Source: Flavonifractor sp. An100 (GTDB taxonomy: Bacteria > Bacillota > Clostridia > Oscillospirales > Oscillospiraceae). Taken from it: a stretch of DNA of 35,689 bases. Every line of letters starts with the position of its first letter. Position 1 is the stretch's first letter. Of the stretch, positions 8,415 to 16,066 are shown piece by piece. Position numbers and translations under genes: made by a program. A model generated the notes under the pieces. That model ran no database searches, was not told the origin of the DNA, and saw only the letters and a program-made list of their open reading frames with translations. The stretch covers positions 1 through 35,689 of the forward strand of contig NZ_NFMA01000029.1 of assembly GCF_002161175.1 (NCBI RefSeq). The letters are read 5' to 3'.

Positions 8415-9734
8415 ATGAGACGTTCTTTTTTCGGCGGTGTCAATCCCGCCCCCTATAAAGAGAGCACCCGGCGCAAACCCATTGCCCGGCTGGAATATGC
8501 CCCGGAGCAGGTCGTTCTGCCCCTGGCCATGAGCTCGGAGGGAGACTCGGTCCCTGCCGTGAAGCCCGGGGACCGGGTAGCGGTGGGACAGCCGGTGGCC
8601 GCGGGTGTGGACCTGGCCGTATCCACCCATGCCAGCATCTCCGGACGGGTGCTGGCCATTGAAGAGCGCCCCCACCCCTGGGGCGGACGTTCCGCCGCCA
8701 TCGTAATTGAGAATGACGGCCAGGACACCCCCTGGGACGGCCGCCCCCAACCTCTGGATTCCACGCGGGTCACCCTGGACCTGCTCCTGGCCCGGGTGCG
8801 GGAGGCCGGAATTGCTGGCATGGGAGGCGCCGCCTATCCAACCGCCGAAAAGCTGCGCCGGGCCGCCGGCAAGGCGGACACCTTGATCATCAACGCCGCC
8901 GAATGTGAGCCCTACGTCACCGCCGACCACCGGCTGCTGCTGGAACGCAGTGACAAAATCCTTCTAGGTGCCCAGACCATCGCCCGTGCCATCGGAGCTC
9001 AGCGGGCGGTGCTGGTCACGGAGGGGGACAAGCTCAATGCCGCCGAGGCGGTGGAGCGCCGCCTGCGCAAGCGCAGCGGAAAGGTAGAGCTGTGCACGGT
9101 ACGTACCCGTTATCCCCTGGGGGCGGAAAAGCAGATCATTCAAACCGTCACCGGTCGGGAGGTTCCTCCTGGAGGTGCCCCGCTGGATGTGAAGTGTGTG
9201 GTGCTTAACCTGGCCACCGTCTTCGCCATCCAGGACGCCCTCTTCCGAGGCCGTGCCCTCACCCATCGGGCTGTCACGGTCACGGGAGGAGCGGTGGCCC
9301 GCCCCCGCAACTTGTGGGTCCCCATCGGCACCCCCCTCAGCTGCCTGTTGCAGTCGGCAGGCGGACTGCGGGAAACTCCCTGTCTGGTCCTCACCGGCGG
9401 GCCCATGATGGGCACCCCCCAGCATAATCTGGAGGCGCCGGTGATCAAAAGCACCAACGCCCTGGTCTGCCTCACCGCCCTGGAGCGGCGGCAGCAGAGC
9501 CAGGAGACCGTGTGCATCCGCTGCGGCAAGTGTGTGACCAGCTGCCCTATGCACCTGGCCCCCTCCTTTATCAGCCGGGCGCTGCGGCTCAATGAGCTCC
9601 ATCGCCTGCCCAAGCTCCATCCTCAGGACTGCATTGAGTGCGGCTGCTGCTCCTACATCTGCCCGGCCCGGATTCCTCTCCTGGAGCGGGTTCGTCAGGC
9701 CCGGGAGTTATTGGAAAAAGGAGGTTTGGACTGA
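8415..9734 (+). CDS. rnfC: Rnf-type electron transport subunit C
   Basis: RnfC is the peripheral subunit that meets NADH in the ferredoxin:NAD oxidoreductase. The 439-residue product begins with the family opening FFGGVNPAPYKEST. It has the glycine-rich nucleotide/FMN segment GMGGAAYPTAEKL and the following INAAECEPY. Two ferredoxin-type cluster motifs lie near the C-terminus, CIRCGKCVTSCP and CIECGCCSYICP, each followed by the usual proline. GGGGAGG lies seven bases before the chosen ATG at 8415. Its stop overlaps the next start (TGATG). Residue content looks intact, unlike the reduced operon it heads. Confidence 0.93.
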   Translation: MRRSFFGGVNPAPYKESTRRKPIARLEYAPEQVVLPLAMSSEGDSVPAVKPGDRVAVGQPVAAGVDLAVSTHASISGRVLAIEERPHPWGGRSAAIVIENDGQDTPWDGRPQPLDSTRVTLDLLLARVREAGIAGMGGAAYPTAEKLRRAAGKADTLIINAAECEPYVTADHRLLLERSDKILLGAQTIARAIGAQRAVLVTEGDKLNAAEAVERRLRKRSGKVELCTVRTRYPLGAEKQIIQTVTGREVPPGGAPLDVKCVVLNLATVFAIQDALFRGRALTHRAVTVTGGAVARPRNLWVPIGTPLSCLLQSAGGLRETPCLVLTGGPMMGTPQHNLEAPVIKSTNALVCLTALERRQQSQETVCIRCGKCVTSCPMHLAPSFISRALRLNELHRLPKLHPQDCIECGCCSYICPARIPLLERVRQARELLEKGGLD

Positions 9735-11389
9735 TGGATTCCATTCGTTCTCTGCGCCTTCCTCCTCAGGTGGGCCAGCCCACCACCACCCGGTCTATGA
9801 TGTCCGACGTGCTGGTGGCTCTGATTCCCACTCTGGCTATGGCTGTGTTCTTCTTCGGCCCCAGAGTATTGCTGCTCACCGCCATCTCCATCGGCTCCAG
9901 CGTCCTGTTTGAGTACGCCTACCGCCGCTTCACCCACCAAAGTGATACCATCCGGGACCTGTCCGCCTGCGTCACTGGGGCCCTGCTGGCTATGAGCCTG
10001 CCCGCCAATGCCGCCTATTGGGTGCCCGTTCTGGGTTCGGCCTTTGGAATCATTATTGTCAAGCAGTTTTATGGCGGCCTGGGCAAGAACTTTATGAACC
10101 CCGCCCTGGCCGGCCGGATGCTGCTGGCCACCTTCCCCATTCTGATGACCAACTGGACCCAGCCCATGGACTGGCTCCCCCTCTGGGGTGTGGATGCGGT
10201 GACCTCTCCCACCCCCCTCTCCTACCTCCATGACGGCTCCCTGCCGCCCCTCTCTCTGGGCCAGATGCTGCTGGGACAACGGGGGGGCTGTCTGGGTGAG
10301 GTGTCCGCCTTTATGGTGCTGCTGGGCGGCTGCTATTTGATTTTACGCCGGGTGATCTCCCCCCGCATCCCCCTGTGCTATCTGGGCACCATGGGTGTGC
10401 TGGCCCTTATCTTCCACCCTCAAACGGTAGACCCCCTGCAGTGGGCCACTGCTCAGCTGCTCAGCGGCGGCCTGCTCCTGGGTGCCTTTTTCCTGGCCAC
10501 CGACCCCACTACCTCGCCGGTCACCCCCCGGGGACAGATGATGTTCGGTGTGGGCTGCGGTCTACTCACCATGCTCCTGCGTACCCACAGCCCCTACCCG
10601 GAGGGTGTGGGCTGGGCGATTCTGACCATGAACTGCTGCGTCTGGCTGCTGGACCGGGCGGGAATGCCCCGCCGCTTCGGCGCCGGCCGGTTTGCGGTTT
10701 TGCGCCAGTGGGCCCAACAGGCCCGGGAGAACGTGGCTGAAATCCATTTTGTGAAGCCCAACATCCACTTCCATTTCTTCCAGGGCGGCAAAATGCCGGG
10801 GGAGGAGCATTTGGATCAAATCCGGGCCCAGGCCAAGAACCTGGGACACTTTGGCGTGGTTCTGGTATGCGCGGTGCTGGTGATCTTTGGCGTACACCGC
10901 TTCACCGACCTGGATACTGCACGGGCTGAGGCAAAATACCAGCAGGAGCTGCTTGCCCAGGTCATGCCCCAGGCTGCCTTCAGCTCTGAGACTCCCTATC
11001 GAGCCCCCGGCGCTTTGAGCATTCAGGCTGGCTACAGCCAAAATAATGAGCTGGTAGGGTACTGCATCGAGGTACAGGCCCAGGGCTTCAGCGGGATGGT
11101 CACCATGGAGGTAGGCGTGGATTTGAACGGCCAGGTCACCGGAGTGGCCGTCACTGACCACAAGGAGACCATCGGCGTGGGCACCAACGCTATGACGGAG
11201 GAGGCCCTCAGCCGCTACATTGGAAAATCAGGCACCATCCGCCTGTCCGGCAGCAACTCCGTGGACGCTGTGGCAGGCGCTACCGCCACCTCCGAGGCCA
11301 TTACGGCCGGAGTAAACCGGGCGCTGGCCATTGTGGCCAGTTTGAATACGGAAGGAGGGGACGTAAGCTATGTGGACGGTGAAGTATAA
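9734..11389 (+). CDS. rnfDG: fused RnfD-RnfG electron transport subunit
   Basis: A single uninterrupted 551-residue frame joins two membrane subunits that are normally separate. Residues 1-330 are RnfD-like: many membrane helices, the GKNFMNPALAGR segment, and DAVTSPTPL where the covalent FMN site (S/T-G-A-T) is expected, leaving T160 as the candidate. After a linker (about 330-368), residues 370-551 are RnfG-like: one membrane anchor (VVLVCAVLVIFGV), HKETIGVG, and the flavin site AGATATS with T517. Start 9734 is set by AAGGAGG nine bases upstream and by the overlap with rnfC. The frame shows no stop or shift, so the fusion is real unless the assembly is wrong. Confidence 0.88.
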   Translation: MDSIRSLRLPPQVGQPTTTRSMMSDVLVALIPTLAMAVFFFGPRVLLLTAISIGSSVLFEYAYRRFTHQSDTIRDLSACVTGALLAMSLPANAAYWVPVLGSAFGIIIVKQFYGGLGKNFMNPALAGRMLLATFPILMTNWTQPMDWLPLWGVDAVTSPTPLSYLHDGSLPPLSLGQMLLGQRGGCLGEVSAFMVLLGGCYLILRRVISPRIPLCYLGTMGVLALIFHPQTVDPLQWATAQLLSGGLLLGAFFLATDPTTSPVTPRGQMMFGVGCGLLTMLLRTHSPYPEGVGWAILTMNCCVWLLDRAGMPRRFGAGRFAVLRQWAQQARENVAEIHFVKPNIHFHFFQGGKMPGEEHLDQIRAQAKNLGHFGVVLVCAVLVIFGVHRFTDLDTARAEAKYQQELLAQVMPQAAFSSETPYRAPGALSIQAGYSQNNELVGYCIEVQAQGFSGMVTMEVGVDLNGQVTGVAVTDHKETIGVGTNAMTEEALSRYIGKSGTIRLSGSNSVDAVAGATATSEAITAGVNRALAIVASLNTEGGDVSYVDGEV

Positions 11390-11432
11390 CCATCCTGCTC
11401 AGTCCCGGAAGGAGGCGCTATTATGGCCGTGA
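11370..11432 (+). CDS. possible 20-residue linker ORF between rnfDG and rnfA
   Basis: An ATG at 11370 opens a 20-codon frame that reads MWTVKYNHPAQSRK and ends at a TGA inside the rnfA start region. GGAGGGG lies nine bases before it. It overlaps the end of rnfDG in another frame and the first codons of rnfA. It may only serve to couple translation, or it may be chance. It matches no subunit that I know. Confidence 0.25.
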   Translation: MWTVKYNHPAQSRKEALLWP

Positions 11433-12010
11433 TTGAACTGGCCGGTGTGGCTTTGGCCGCCCTGCTGTCAGAAAATTTTATTCTGGTCAACTGTATGGCC
11501 ATCGGCACCCGCTCCAAATCCTTTCAGGACCCGGTGGACGCCTTGCGCACCGGCTACTGTCTCACCACAGTGATGGTGCTGGGGGCTCTTTGTTCCTGGC
11601 TGGTGGATTTTCTCTTCCTCTCCCGGTTTGGCTGGCAGCACTACCGGCTTTTGGTGCTTACGCTGCTGATCGTAGGACTGATTGCAGGGCTGCGCAAATT
11701 TATCCGGGTCTGTCTACCGGAACTCTCCCGACGTATGGACGGCAATCTGGCCTCTATCTCCACCAACTGTGCCGCCCTGGGCAGTGCCCTGCTCATCTCC
11801 CAGCGCAGCTACGGTCTGGCAAGCGCCCTGGCCTTTGCTCTGTTCGGTGGTATCGGCGCCACCATGGCTCTAGCCAGCTTTGCCAGCTTGCGAGAGGAGG
11901 TCAGCTTTGACAGCTGCCCCAAGTGCTTTCGAGGCATCCCCATCCTCCTGATCACGGCTGGGCTAATGGCTTTGTCCCTGGTGGGCTTTTATGGACTGCA
12001 TTTTAATTGA
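11423..12010 (+). CDS. rnfA: RnfA/NqrE-like membrane subunit with altered cysteine site
   Basis: A 195-residue integral membrane protein with about six helices from the RnfA/RnfE/NqrD/NqrE family. In these proteins two cysteines from each of the paired subunits hold an intramembrane iron-sulfur cluster. The second site is normal (STNCAALG, C116). In the first half the usual NxxLxQxLGxCPF is changed to NFILVNCMAIGTRS: G28 occupies the cysteine position and C24 lies one helical turn earlier. GGAAGGAGG precedes the ATG by seven bases. It is the last gene before a strong terminator. Neither an RnfE partner nor RnfB follows. Confidence 0.8.
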   Translation: MAVIELAGVALAALLSENFILVNCMAIGTRSKSFQDPVDALRTGYCLTTVMVLGALCSWLVDFLFLSRFGWQHYRLLVLTLLIVGLIAGLRKFIRVCLPELSRRMDGNLASISTNCAALGSALLISQRSYGLASALAFALFGGIGATMALASFASLREEVSFDSCPKCFRGIPILLITAGLMALSLVGFYGLHFN

Positions 12011-12016
12011 TTTTAT

Positions 12017-12060
12017 AAAAAGACAGGGCGAAAGCCGTACGGCTTTCGCCCTGTCTTTTT
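12017..12060 (+). terminator. intrinsic terminator of the Rnf-type operon
   Basis: A near-perfect palindrome of two 22-base arms with GACAGGGCGAAAGCCG in the left arm, ending in five T residues. It is symmetrical, so it also serves the leftward DUF1540 gene on the other side. Confidence 0.93.
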
Positions 12061-12069
12061 GCCTTGCTC

Positions 12070-12243
12070 TTACTTGGTGCCCAGCTGGAAGGACGCGCAC
12101 TCGGTCCCCTCACACTTGGTGGGGTTGCTGCCGCAGCAGCCCACCTTAATGGACTGCAGAGAGCAGCAGTTATGGGGGGTGTTGTGGTGGGCGCAGCTGG
12201 ACACGCTGCACTGAATGCTGGTATTACAAGTCTTGGAATCCAT
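12070..12243 (-). CDS. DUF1540 cysteine-rich small protein
   Basis: A 57-residue protein reading MDSKTCNTSIQCSVSSCAHH at its start, with eight cysteines in all: C6, C12, C17, C26, C27, C36, C37, C44 and C49 are visible (nine if the adjacent pairs are both counted). The spacing CxVxxC, then C, then Ix V, then TxCxxF matches the DUF1540 domain, found once or twice in many Clostridia. A metal-binding role is plausible but unproven. GAGGAGG sits nine bases before the ATG. It shares the terminator at 12017-12060 with the Rnf operon. Confidence 0.85.
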   Translation of the reverse strand: MDSKTCNTSIQCSVSSCAHHNTPHNCCSLQSIKVGCCGSNPTKCEGTECASFQLGTK

Positions 12244-12296
12244 AATCAATTACCTCCTCACTTGGATGGCAATAGTATGGGCTTCCTCACCAGATT

Positions 12297-13160
12297 TTAT
12301 TCCTGACTACCTGTTTTTTTCTCCTTGGCCTTATCCGTGCCAACAGAAGAATTTTCCTCCAGCACCTGAGGAATAAAGCGCCGGGCAAAACGGCCCTTAC
12401 CCCGGCTTTTTACATAAAAATATCCAATGAAGGAGAAGACCACCGCACCGACAAAATTCACTGCCAGGTCCTTCATGGTGTCCAGGATCCCGATGTCCAA
12501 ATAGCCGCCCAAGCCGAGGGATATTTCCTCTCCACCAGCCACCACAATCACATCGGTGATTCCCTTGATGGCCACCGGCGTATTCCCGCCTGTGGGGTCC
12601 AGCATCACGGAGGAGATGGAGTGGACCACCGCATCCTTCTGCATGTCCAGCAGGAAAAGCTGGTCCATAGTACACTCAAAAAACTCCCACAGCACCCCAA
12701 TGGTCATGGAAAAACAGAAGGCCACAATAGCCATAAATACCGGAGACAGGGACAGAGAAAAGCGCTCGTTTCGGTTGAACAGGTCCACCAGAGAAAACCC
12801 AATGGCCGCACACAAAAAACCGTTGAGGGTGTGGAGCATGGTGTCCCAGCCTTGGAAAGTGGTATAAAAGGCCCGGATCTCCCCCAAAATCTCCGCTGCA
12901 AAGATAAAGAACATGATGATGATTTCCAGAGTATTTGGCAAATCGATTTTCAAAGAGCGCTCTAATATAGTAGGCAGCAGAAGCAAAATTAACGTGAGCA
13001 AACATAAAAATACATTTTCAAAATTTCGGTTGAAAAACTGTGCTACCATCACCAAAATTACGGAAAAGCGAAGCAAAATATAGACAGTGGCTACCGTTCT
13101 CTTTTTCCGCAAAGCGGCGTCAGCCGAGGCCAGGAAGGAGGCTAAATTTCGTTTTGCCAT
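12297..13160 (-). CDS. YjdF-like multi-pass membrane protein
   Basis: The 287-residue product has about six to seven hydrophobic segments, a charged N-terminus, and a lysine-rich tail. The segments GWDTMLHTLNGF, GVLWEFFECTMDQ and LDTMKDLAVNFVGA resemble the YjdF/DUF2238 membrane family, whose function is unknown to me. The ATG at 13160 is chosen because GAGGAG lies nine bases before it; a TTG nine bases upstream would be the alternative. A consensus promoter lies at 13215-13243. It is convergent with nothing immediately downstream except the same-strand DUF1540 gene 53 bases on. Confidence 0.75.
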   Translation of the reverse strand: MAKRNLASFLASADAALRKKRTVATVYILLRFSVILVMVAQFFNRNFENVFLCLLTLILLLLPTILERSLKIDLPNTLEIIIMFFIFAAEILGEIRAFYTTFQGWDTMLHTLNGFLCAAIGFSLVDLFNRNERFSLSLSPVFMAIVAFCFSMTIGVLWEFFECTMDQLFLLDMQKDAVVHSISSVMLDPTGGNTPVAIKGITDVIVVAGGEEISLGLGGYLDIGILDTMKDLAVNFVGAVVFSFIGYFYVKSRGKGRFARRFIPQVLEENSSVGTDKAKEKKTGSQE

Positions 13161-13214
13161 AGCTGCCAACTCCTCTTTTGATCCAAATTTCAGTATATCG
13201 TTCAGGTCCCGTCA

Positions 13215-13243
13215 AGTATACCGATTCGCACCTGGAAAGTCAA
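13215..13243 (-). promoter_or_regulatory. promoter of the YjdF-like gene
   Basis: On the minus strand TTGACT (13238-13243) and TATACT (13215-13220) have 17-base spacing, about 55 bases before the start codon. Confidence 0.75.
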
Positions 13244-13302
13244 GGGAAGAGGGTTTCCTCTCCGCCTTCTGCGGCATAAGCTGGCATGGAGGTGCTTACA
13301 CA

Positions 13303-13515
13303 ATGGATCTTCGTAATCAAACCATTATGGTAGGAGAGCTGCTGGACAATCCTCGCTCCCGGGCAGTCTTTCAACGGCGCTTTGGAAAACTAATCCAGCA
13401 TCCCATGGTGGAGGGCGCTCGCTACCTTACCCTGAGGCAGCTGGTGGAGATGGCTGGGGTTATTGTGCCCCAAAAGGTCATCCGGGAAACCCTTCAGGAA
13501 CTGCAGAAGCTCTGA
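13303..13515 (+). CDS. 70-residue helical protein of unknown function
   Basis: The product carries the pattern TIMVGELLDNPRSRAVFQRR, then LIQHPM, then YLTLRQLVEMAG. I recall a similar helical module (gELLdNP.A.aVL...hPM...mtL.QL) as a C-terminal appendage of some clostridial hydrolases; here it stands alone. That link is from memory and weak. GGAGG lies ten bases before the ATG. A longer in-frame reading upstream overlaps the divergent gene's promoter and is unlikely. No signal peptide or membrane segment is visible. Confidence 0.7.
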   Translation: MDLRNQTIMVGELLDNPRSRAVFQRRFGKLIQHPMVEGARYLTLRQLVEMAGVIVPQKVIRETLQELQKL

Positions 13516-13589
13516 ATTCTATTTTCTCCTTTTGGCAGAACGCCCCCCTTTCCCCGGAAAACATAGACGCTTTTCTCCTTTGTAACGGG

Positions 13590-13618
13590 TTGCCAGCCAC
13601 CGCTTTTTAGGATACAAT
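13590..13618 (+). promoter_or_regulatory. promoter of the pgeF operon
   Basis: TTGCCA (13590-13595) and TACAAT (13613-13618) have 17-base spacing and end 31 bases before the pgeF ATG. The 134-base gap after the preceding gene holds no other feature. Confidence 0.72.
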
Positions 13619-13649
13619 AAGATATCACACTGAAATTGGAGGGACGACC

Positions 13650-14477
13650 ATGGACATTATCCGACAGGAGCGCCATGGCGTCCCTTTTTATTCCTGCAAC
13701 CACCCCGCCTGGCTGGGCGCGCCCCACGGCTTCTCCACTCGCCTGGGCGGGGTATCTCCCGCTCCCTGGGATAGCCTCAATTTGGGGGCCAACCGGGGCG
13801 ATGATCCCGCCAACGTCCGGGAAAATTTCACTCGCTTCTGTGCTGCTATCGGCACCGATGTCCACGCCCTGGTGAAAAATCACCAGGTCCACAGCCGCCA
13901 GGTCCGCCCGGTCACCCGGTCTCACGTCTGCCTGGATCCCGCCGCCCCCGGCGTGTTCGAGGCCGATGGTCTGGTCACCGACGTGCCTGGTGTTTGTCTG
14001 ACGATTTTCTCCGGGGACTGCATCCCCATTCTCCTCTACGACCCGGTCCGCCGCTGTGTAGCTGCCGCCCATGCTGGCTGGCGGGGGACCGCCGCAGGGA
14101 TTGCCGCCCAGGCTGTGGAGGCCATGGTACATGGCTACGGCTGTAACCCCGGCCATATCCTGGCCGCCATCGGACCGGGCATCGGCCCCTGCTGCTTTGA
14201 AACCCACGCCGATGTCCCTGACGCCCTCCAGGCCGCCCTGGGCCAGGACAGCGTTCCCTTTATCCGCCCCAGCGCCGCTGAGGGCAAATTCCAAGTGGAT
14301 TTAAAGGGAGTCAATCGCCGGTGGCTGGAGCGCTCCGGCCTGTCTCCCCACCACATCGCTGTCTCCTCCGCCTGCACCGCCTGCCAACTGGATGAGTTCT
14401 GGTCCCACCGGATTCAGGGCGGACAGAGAGGCAGCATGGCCGCCATGATCCAACTTTCTACGGGAGAACTCTCATGA
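13650..14477 (+). CDS. pgeF: PgeF/YlmD-family laccase-fold protein
   Basis: A 275-residue member of the family once called multicopper polyphenol oxidase. Known members act on purine nucleosides or remove misincorporated L-serine from peptidoglycan precursors. The zinc-site pattern is intact: the histidine in KNHQVHS, the cysteine in SGDCIPILL, and the histidine in AAHAGWRGT. The GFSTRLGGVS opening and IGPGIGPCCFE are also typical. GGAGGG is six bases from the ATG. The last four bases overlap the start of the lipoprotein gene (ATGA). Confidence 0.9.
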   Translation: MDIIRQERHGVPFYSCNHPAWLGAPHGFSTRLGGVSPAPWDSLNLGANRGDDPANVRENFTRFCAAIGTDVHALVKNHQVHSRQVRPVTRSHVCLDPAAPGVFEADGLVTDVPGVCLTIFSGDCIPILLYDPVRRCVAAAHAGWRGTAAGIAAQAVEAMVHGYGCNPGHILAAIGPGIGPCCFETHADVPDALQAALGQDSVPFIRPSAAEGKFQVDLKGVNRRWLERSGLSPHHIAVSSACTACQLDEFWSHRIQGGQRGSMAAMIQLSTGELS

Positions 14478-15982
14478 CACGTTTTCTTTCCCTTCTCCTC
14501 TCTGCCGTCCTGGCTCTCACCCTCGCGGCCTGTACACCGGAGGACTCCTCCTCCAGCCAGAAAACCTCTAGCTCGGCTTCCACCTCCCAGGAGGAGCAGC
14601 AGCCTGTGGACATTCCCTTTGCTCTGGCTGCTTACCCCTCCTACAGCTTCCACCCTGTATTGGCGGAGAACCGGGCCAATCTTACCCTAGCCCCTCTGCT
14701 GTATGAGCCGCTGTTTGAGATAGACGCCTCCTTCCAGGCCACCCCGGTGCTGTGCCAGAACTATTTTGCCAGCGCGGACATGCTCTCCTGGACGTTCCTG
14801 CTCCGCTCAGGAGTTACCTTTTCCGACGGCACCCCTCTCACCGGTCAGATTGTAGCCGACTGCCTTAATCTGGCCCGGCAGGCCGGCTCTCGCTACGCCA
14901 GCCGCCTGGCCGACGTCAGCGCCGTTACCGGTGATGAGGGAAGTGTGACCATTACCCTCTCCCGGCCCAACGGGAGCCTTCCGGCCCTTCTGGACATTCC
15001 CATCGCCTATGGCTCCGGAGACCGTCCTCTGGGAACCGGCCCCTATCTCCTTTCCGGCCAGGATGAGCAGCTCTCTCTCACCGCCCGAACCGGCTGGTGG
15101 CAAAATAAATCCCTCCCCGCCCAGGAAATCCCCCTGGTGGCGGTGGAAAAGAGCGACGACCTGCTGTCTGCCTTCTCTGCCGGAGACATCAGTCTGGTGG
15201 ATGTGGACCTGATGGGCACCAACGCCCTGGGCTATTCCGGCAGCTATGAGACCTGGGACTATGCCACCACTGACCTACTCTATCTGGGCTTTAACACCCG
15301 CTCCGGCATTGGGCAAAATGCCTCCGTCCGCCTGGCTCTGGCCCGGGCCATTGACCGGGATTCCATTGTCCAGGTGGATTTTGCCCGTCACGCGGTAGCC
15401 ACTACACTGCCCATTCACCCGGACAGCTCCCTTTATCAGGCCTCCTTGTCGGAAGCACTCTCCTACTCTCCGGAGGGGCTGACGGAAACGCTGGACAATC
15501 TGCGCCTGTCCAACCGCCCAATCAAGCTGCTGGTCAACAGCGAAAACGCCGCAAAGGTAGCGGCGGCCCAGCGCATCGCCTACCAGCTGGAGGCAGCGGG
15601 ACTCCAGGTCTCCCTCTCCAAACTGCCCTTCGAGGACTACCTGGCTGCCCTGACCGAACGAAATTTTGACCTCTACGTGGGTGAGGTGGTTTTAACCGCG
15701 GACTTTGATCTGTCCGCTCTGCTCTCCTCATCCGGTTCCCTCAACTATGGCGCCTGGCAGGACGCCCAATTTGACGCGCTTCTCACCGCCTTCCGCTCCG
15801 CCCAGGGAGAGGCGCGCTCGACAGCTGCTGCTTCTATGCTCACCTATCTCAACCAGCAGGTGCCGATTGCCCCGATCTGCTTCAAAAATGGTTCAGTGCT
15901 CACCCAATGGGGCCGTCTGTCCGGTCTGGACCCGGTCCGTGGGAATGTGTTCCACCACCTGGAAGGGTGGATTATCCAATAA
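14474..15982 (+). CDS. family 5 peptide-type solute-binding lipoprotein
   Basis: A 502-residue extracellular substrate-binding protein of the oligopeptide/nickel ABC class. A lipoprotein signal (LALTLAAC, lipidated C20) is followed by a Ser/Thr-rich tether and the SBP_bac_5 fold. Typical stretches are LLYEPLFEID, the VTFSDGTPLT segment near 112-122, and FNTRSGIGQNASVRLALARAIDR. No permease or ATPase gene is adjacent, so it must borrow a transporter or act otherwise. It overlaps pgeF by four bases, so it is coexpressed with it. Confidence 0.87.
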   Translation: MTRFLSLLLSAVLALTLAACTPEDSSSSQKTSSSASTSQEEQQPVDIPFALAAYPSYSFHPVLAENRANLTLAPLLYEPLFEIDASFQATPVLCQNYFASADMLSWTFLLRSGVTFSDGTPLTGQIVADCLNLARQAGSRYASRLADVSAVTGDEGSVTITLSRPNGSLPALLDIPIAYGSGDRPLGTGPYLLSGQDEQLSLTARTGWWQNKSLPAQEIPLVAVEKSDDLLSAFSAGDISLVDVDLMGTNALGYSGSYETWDYATTDLLYLGFNTRSGIGQNASVRLALARAIDRDSIVQVDFARHAVATTLPIHPDSSLYQASLSEALSYSPEGLTETLDNLRLSNRPIKLLVNSENAAKVAAAQRIAYQLEAAGLQVSLSKLPFEDYLAALTERNFDLYVGEVVLTADFDLSALLSSSGSLNYGAWQDAQFDALLTAFRSAQGEARSTAAASMLTYLNQQVPIAPICFKNGSVLTQWGRLSGLDPVRGNVFHHLEGWIIQ

Positions 15983-16004
15983 TAGAGAAATAGCCTGCCA
16001 TCCA

Positions 16005-16042
16005 AACCCTCCTCGGGCATCCATCTGCCCTGATGGAGGGTT
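16005..16042 (+). promoter_or_regulatory. two-tier hairpin in the purL leader
   Basis: AACCCTCC (16005-16012) pairs with GGAGGGTT (16035-16042), and GGGCA (16015-16019) pairs with TGCCC (16026-16030) inside it. No T-run follows, so it is not a simple terminator. It sits between the lipoprotein stop and the purL ribosome site and could modulate purL expression. It matches no riboswitch I can recognise. Confidence 0.45.
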
Positions 16043-16066
16043 CTGGGGCGGGAAGGAGGAATGGAC

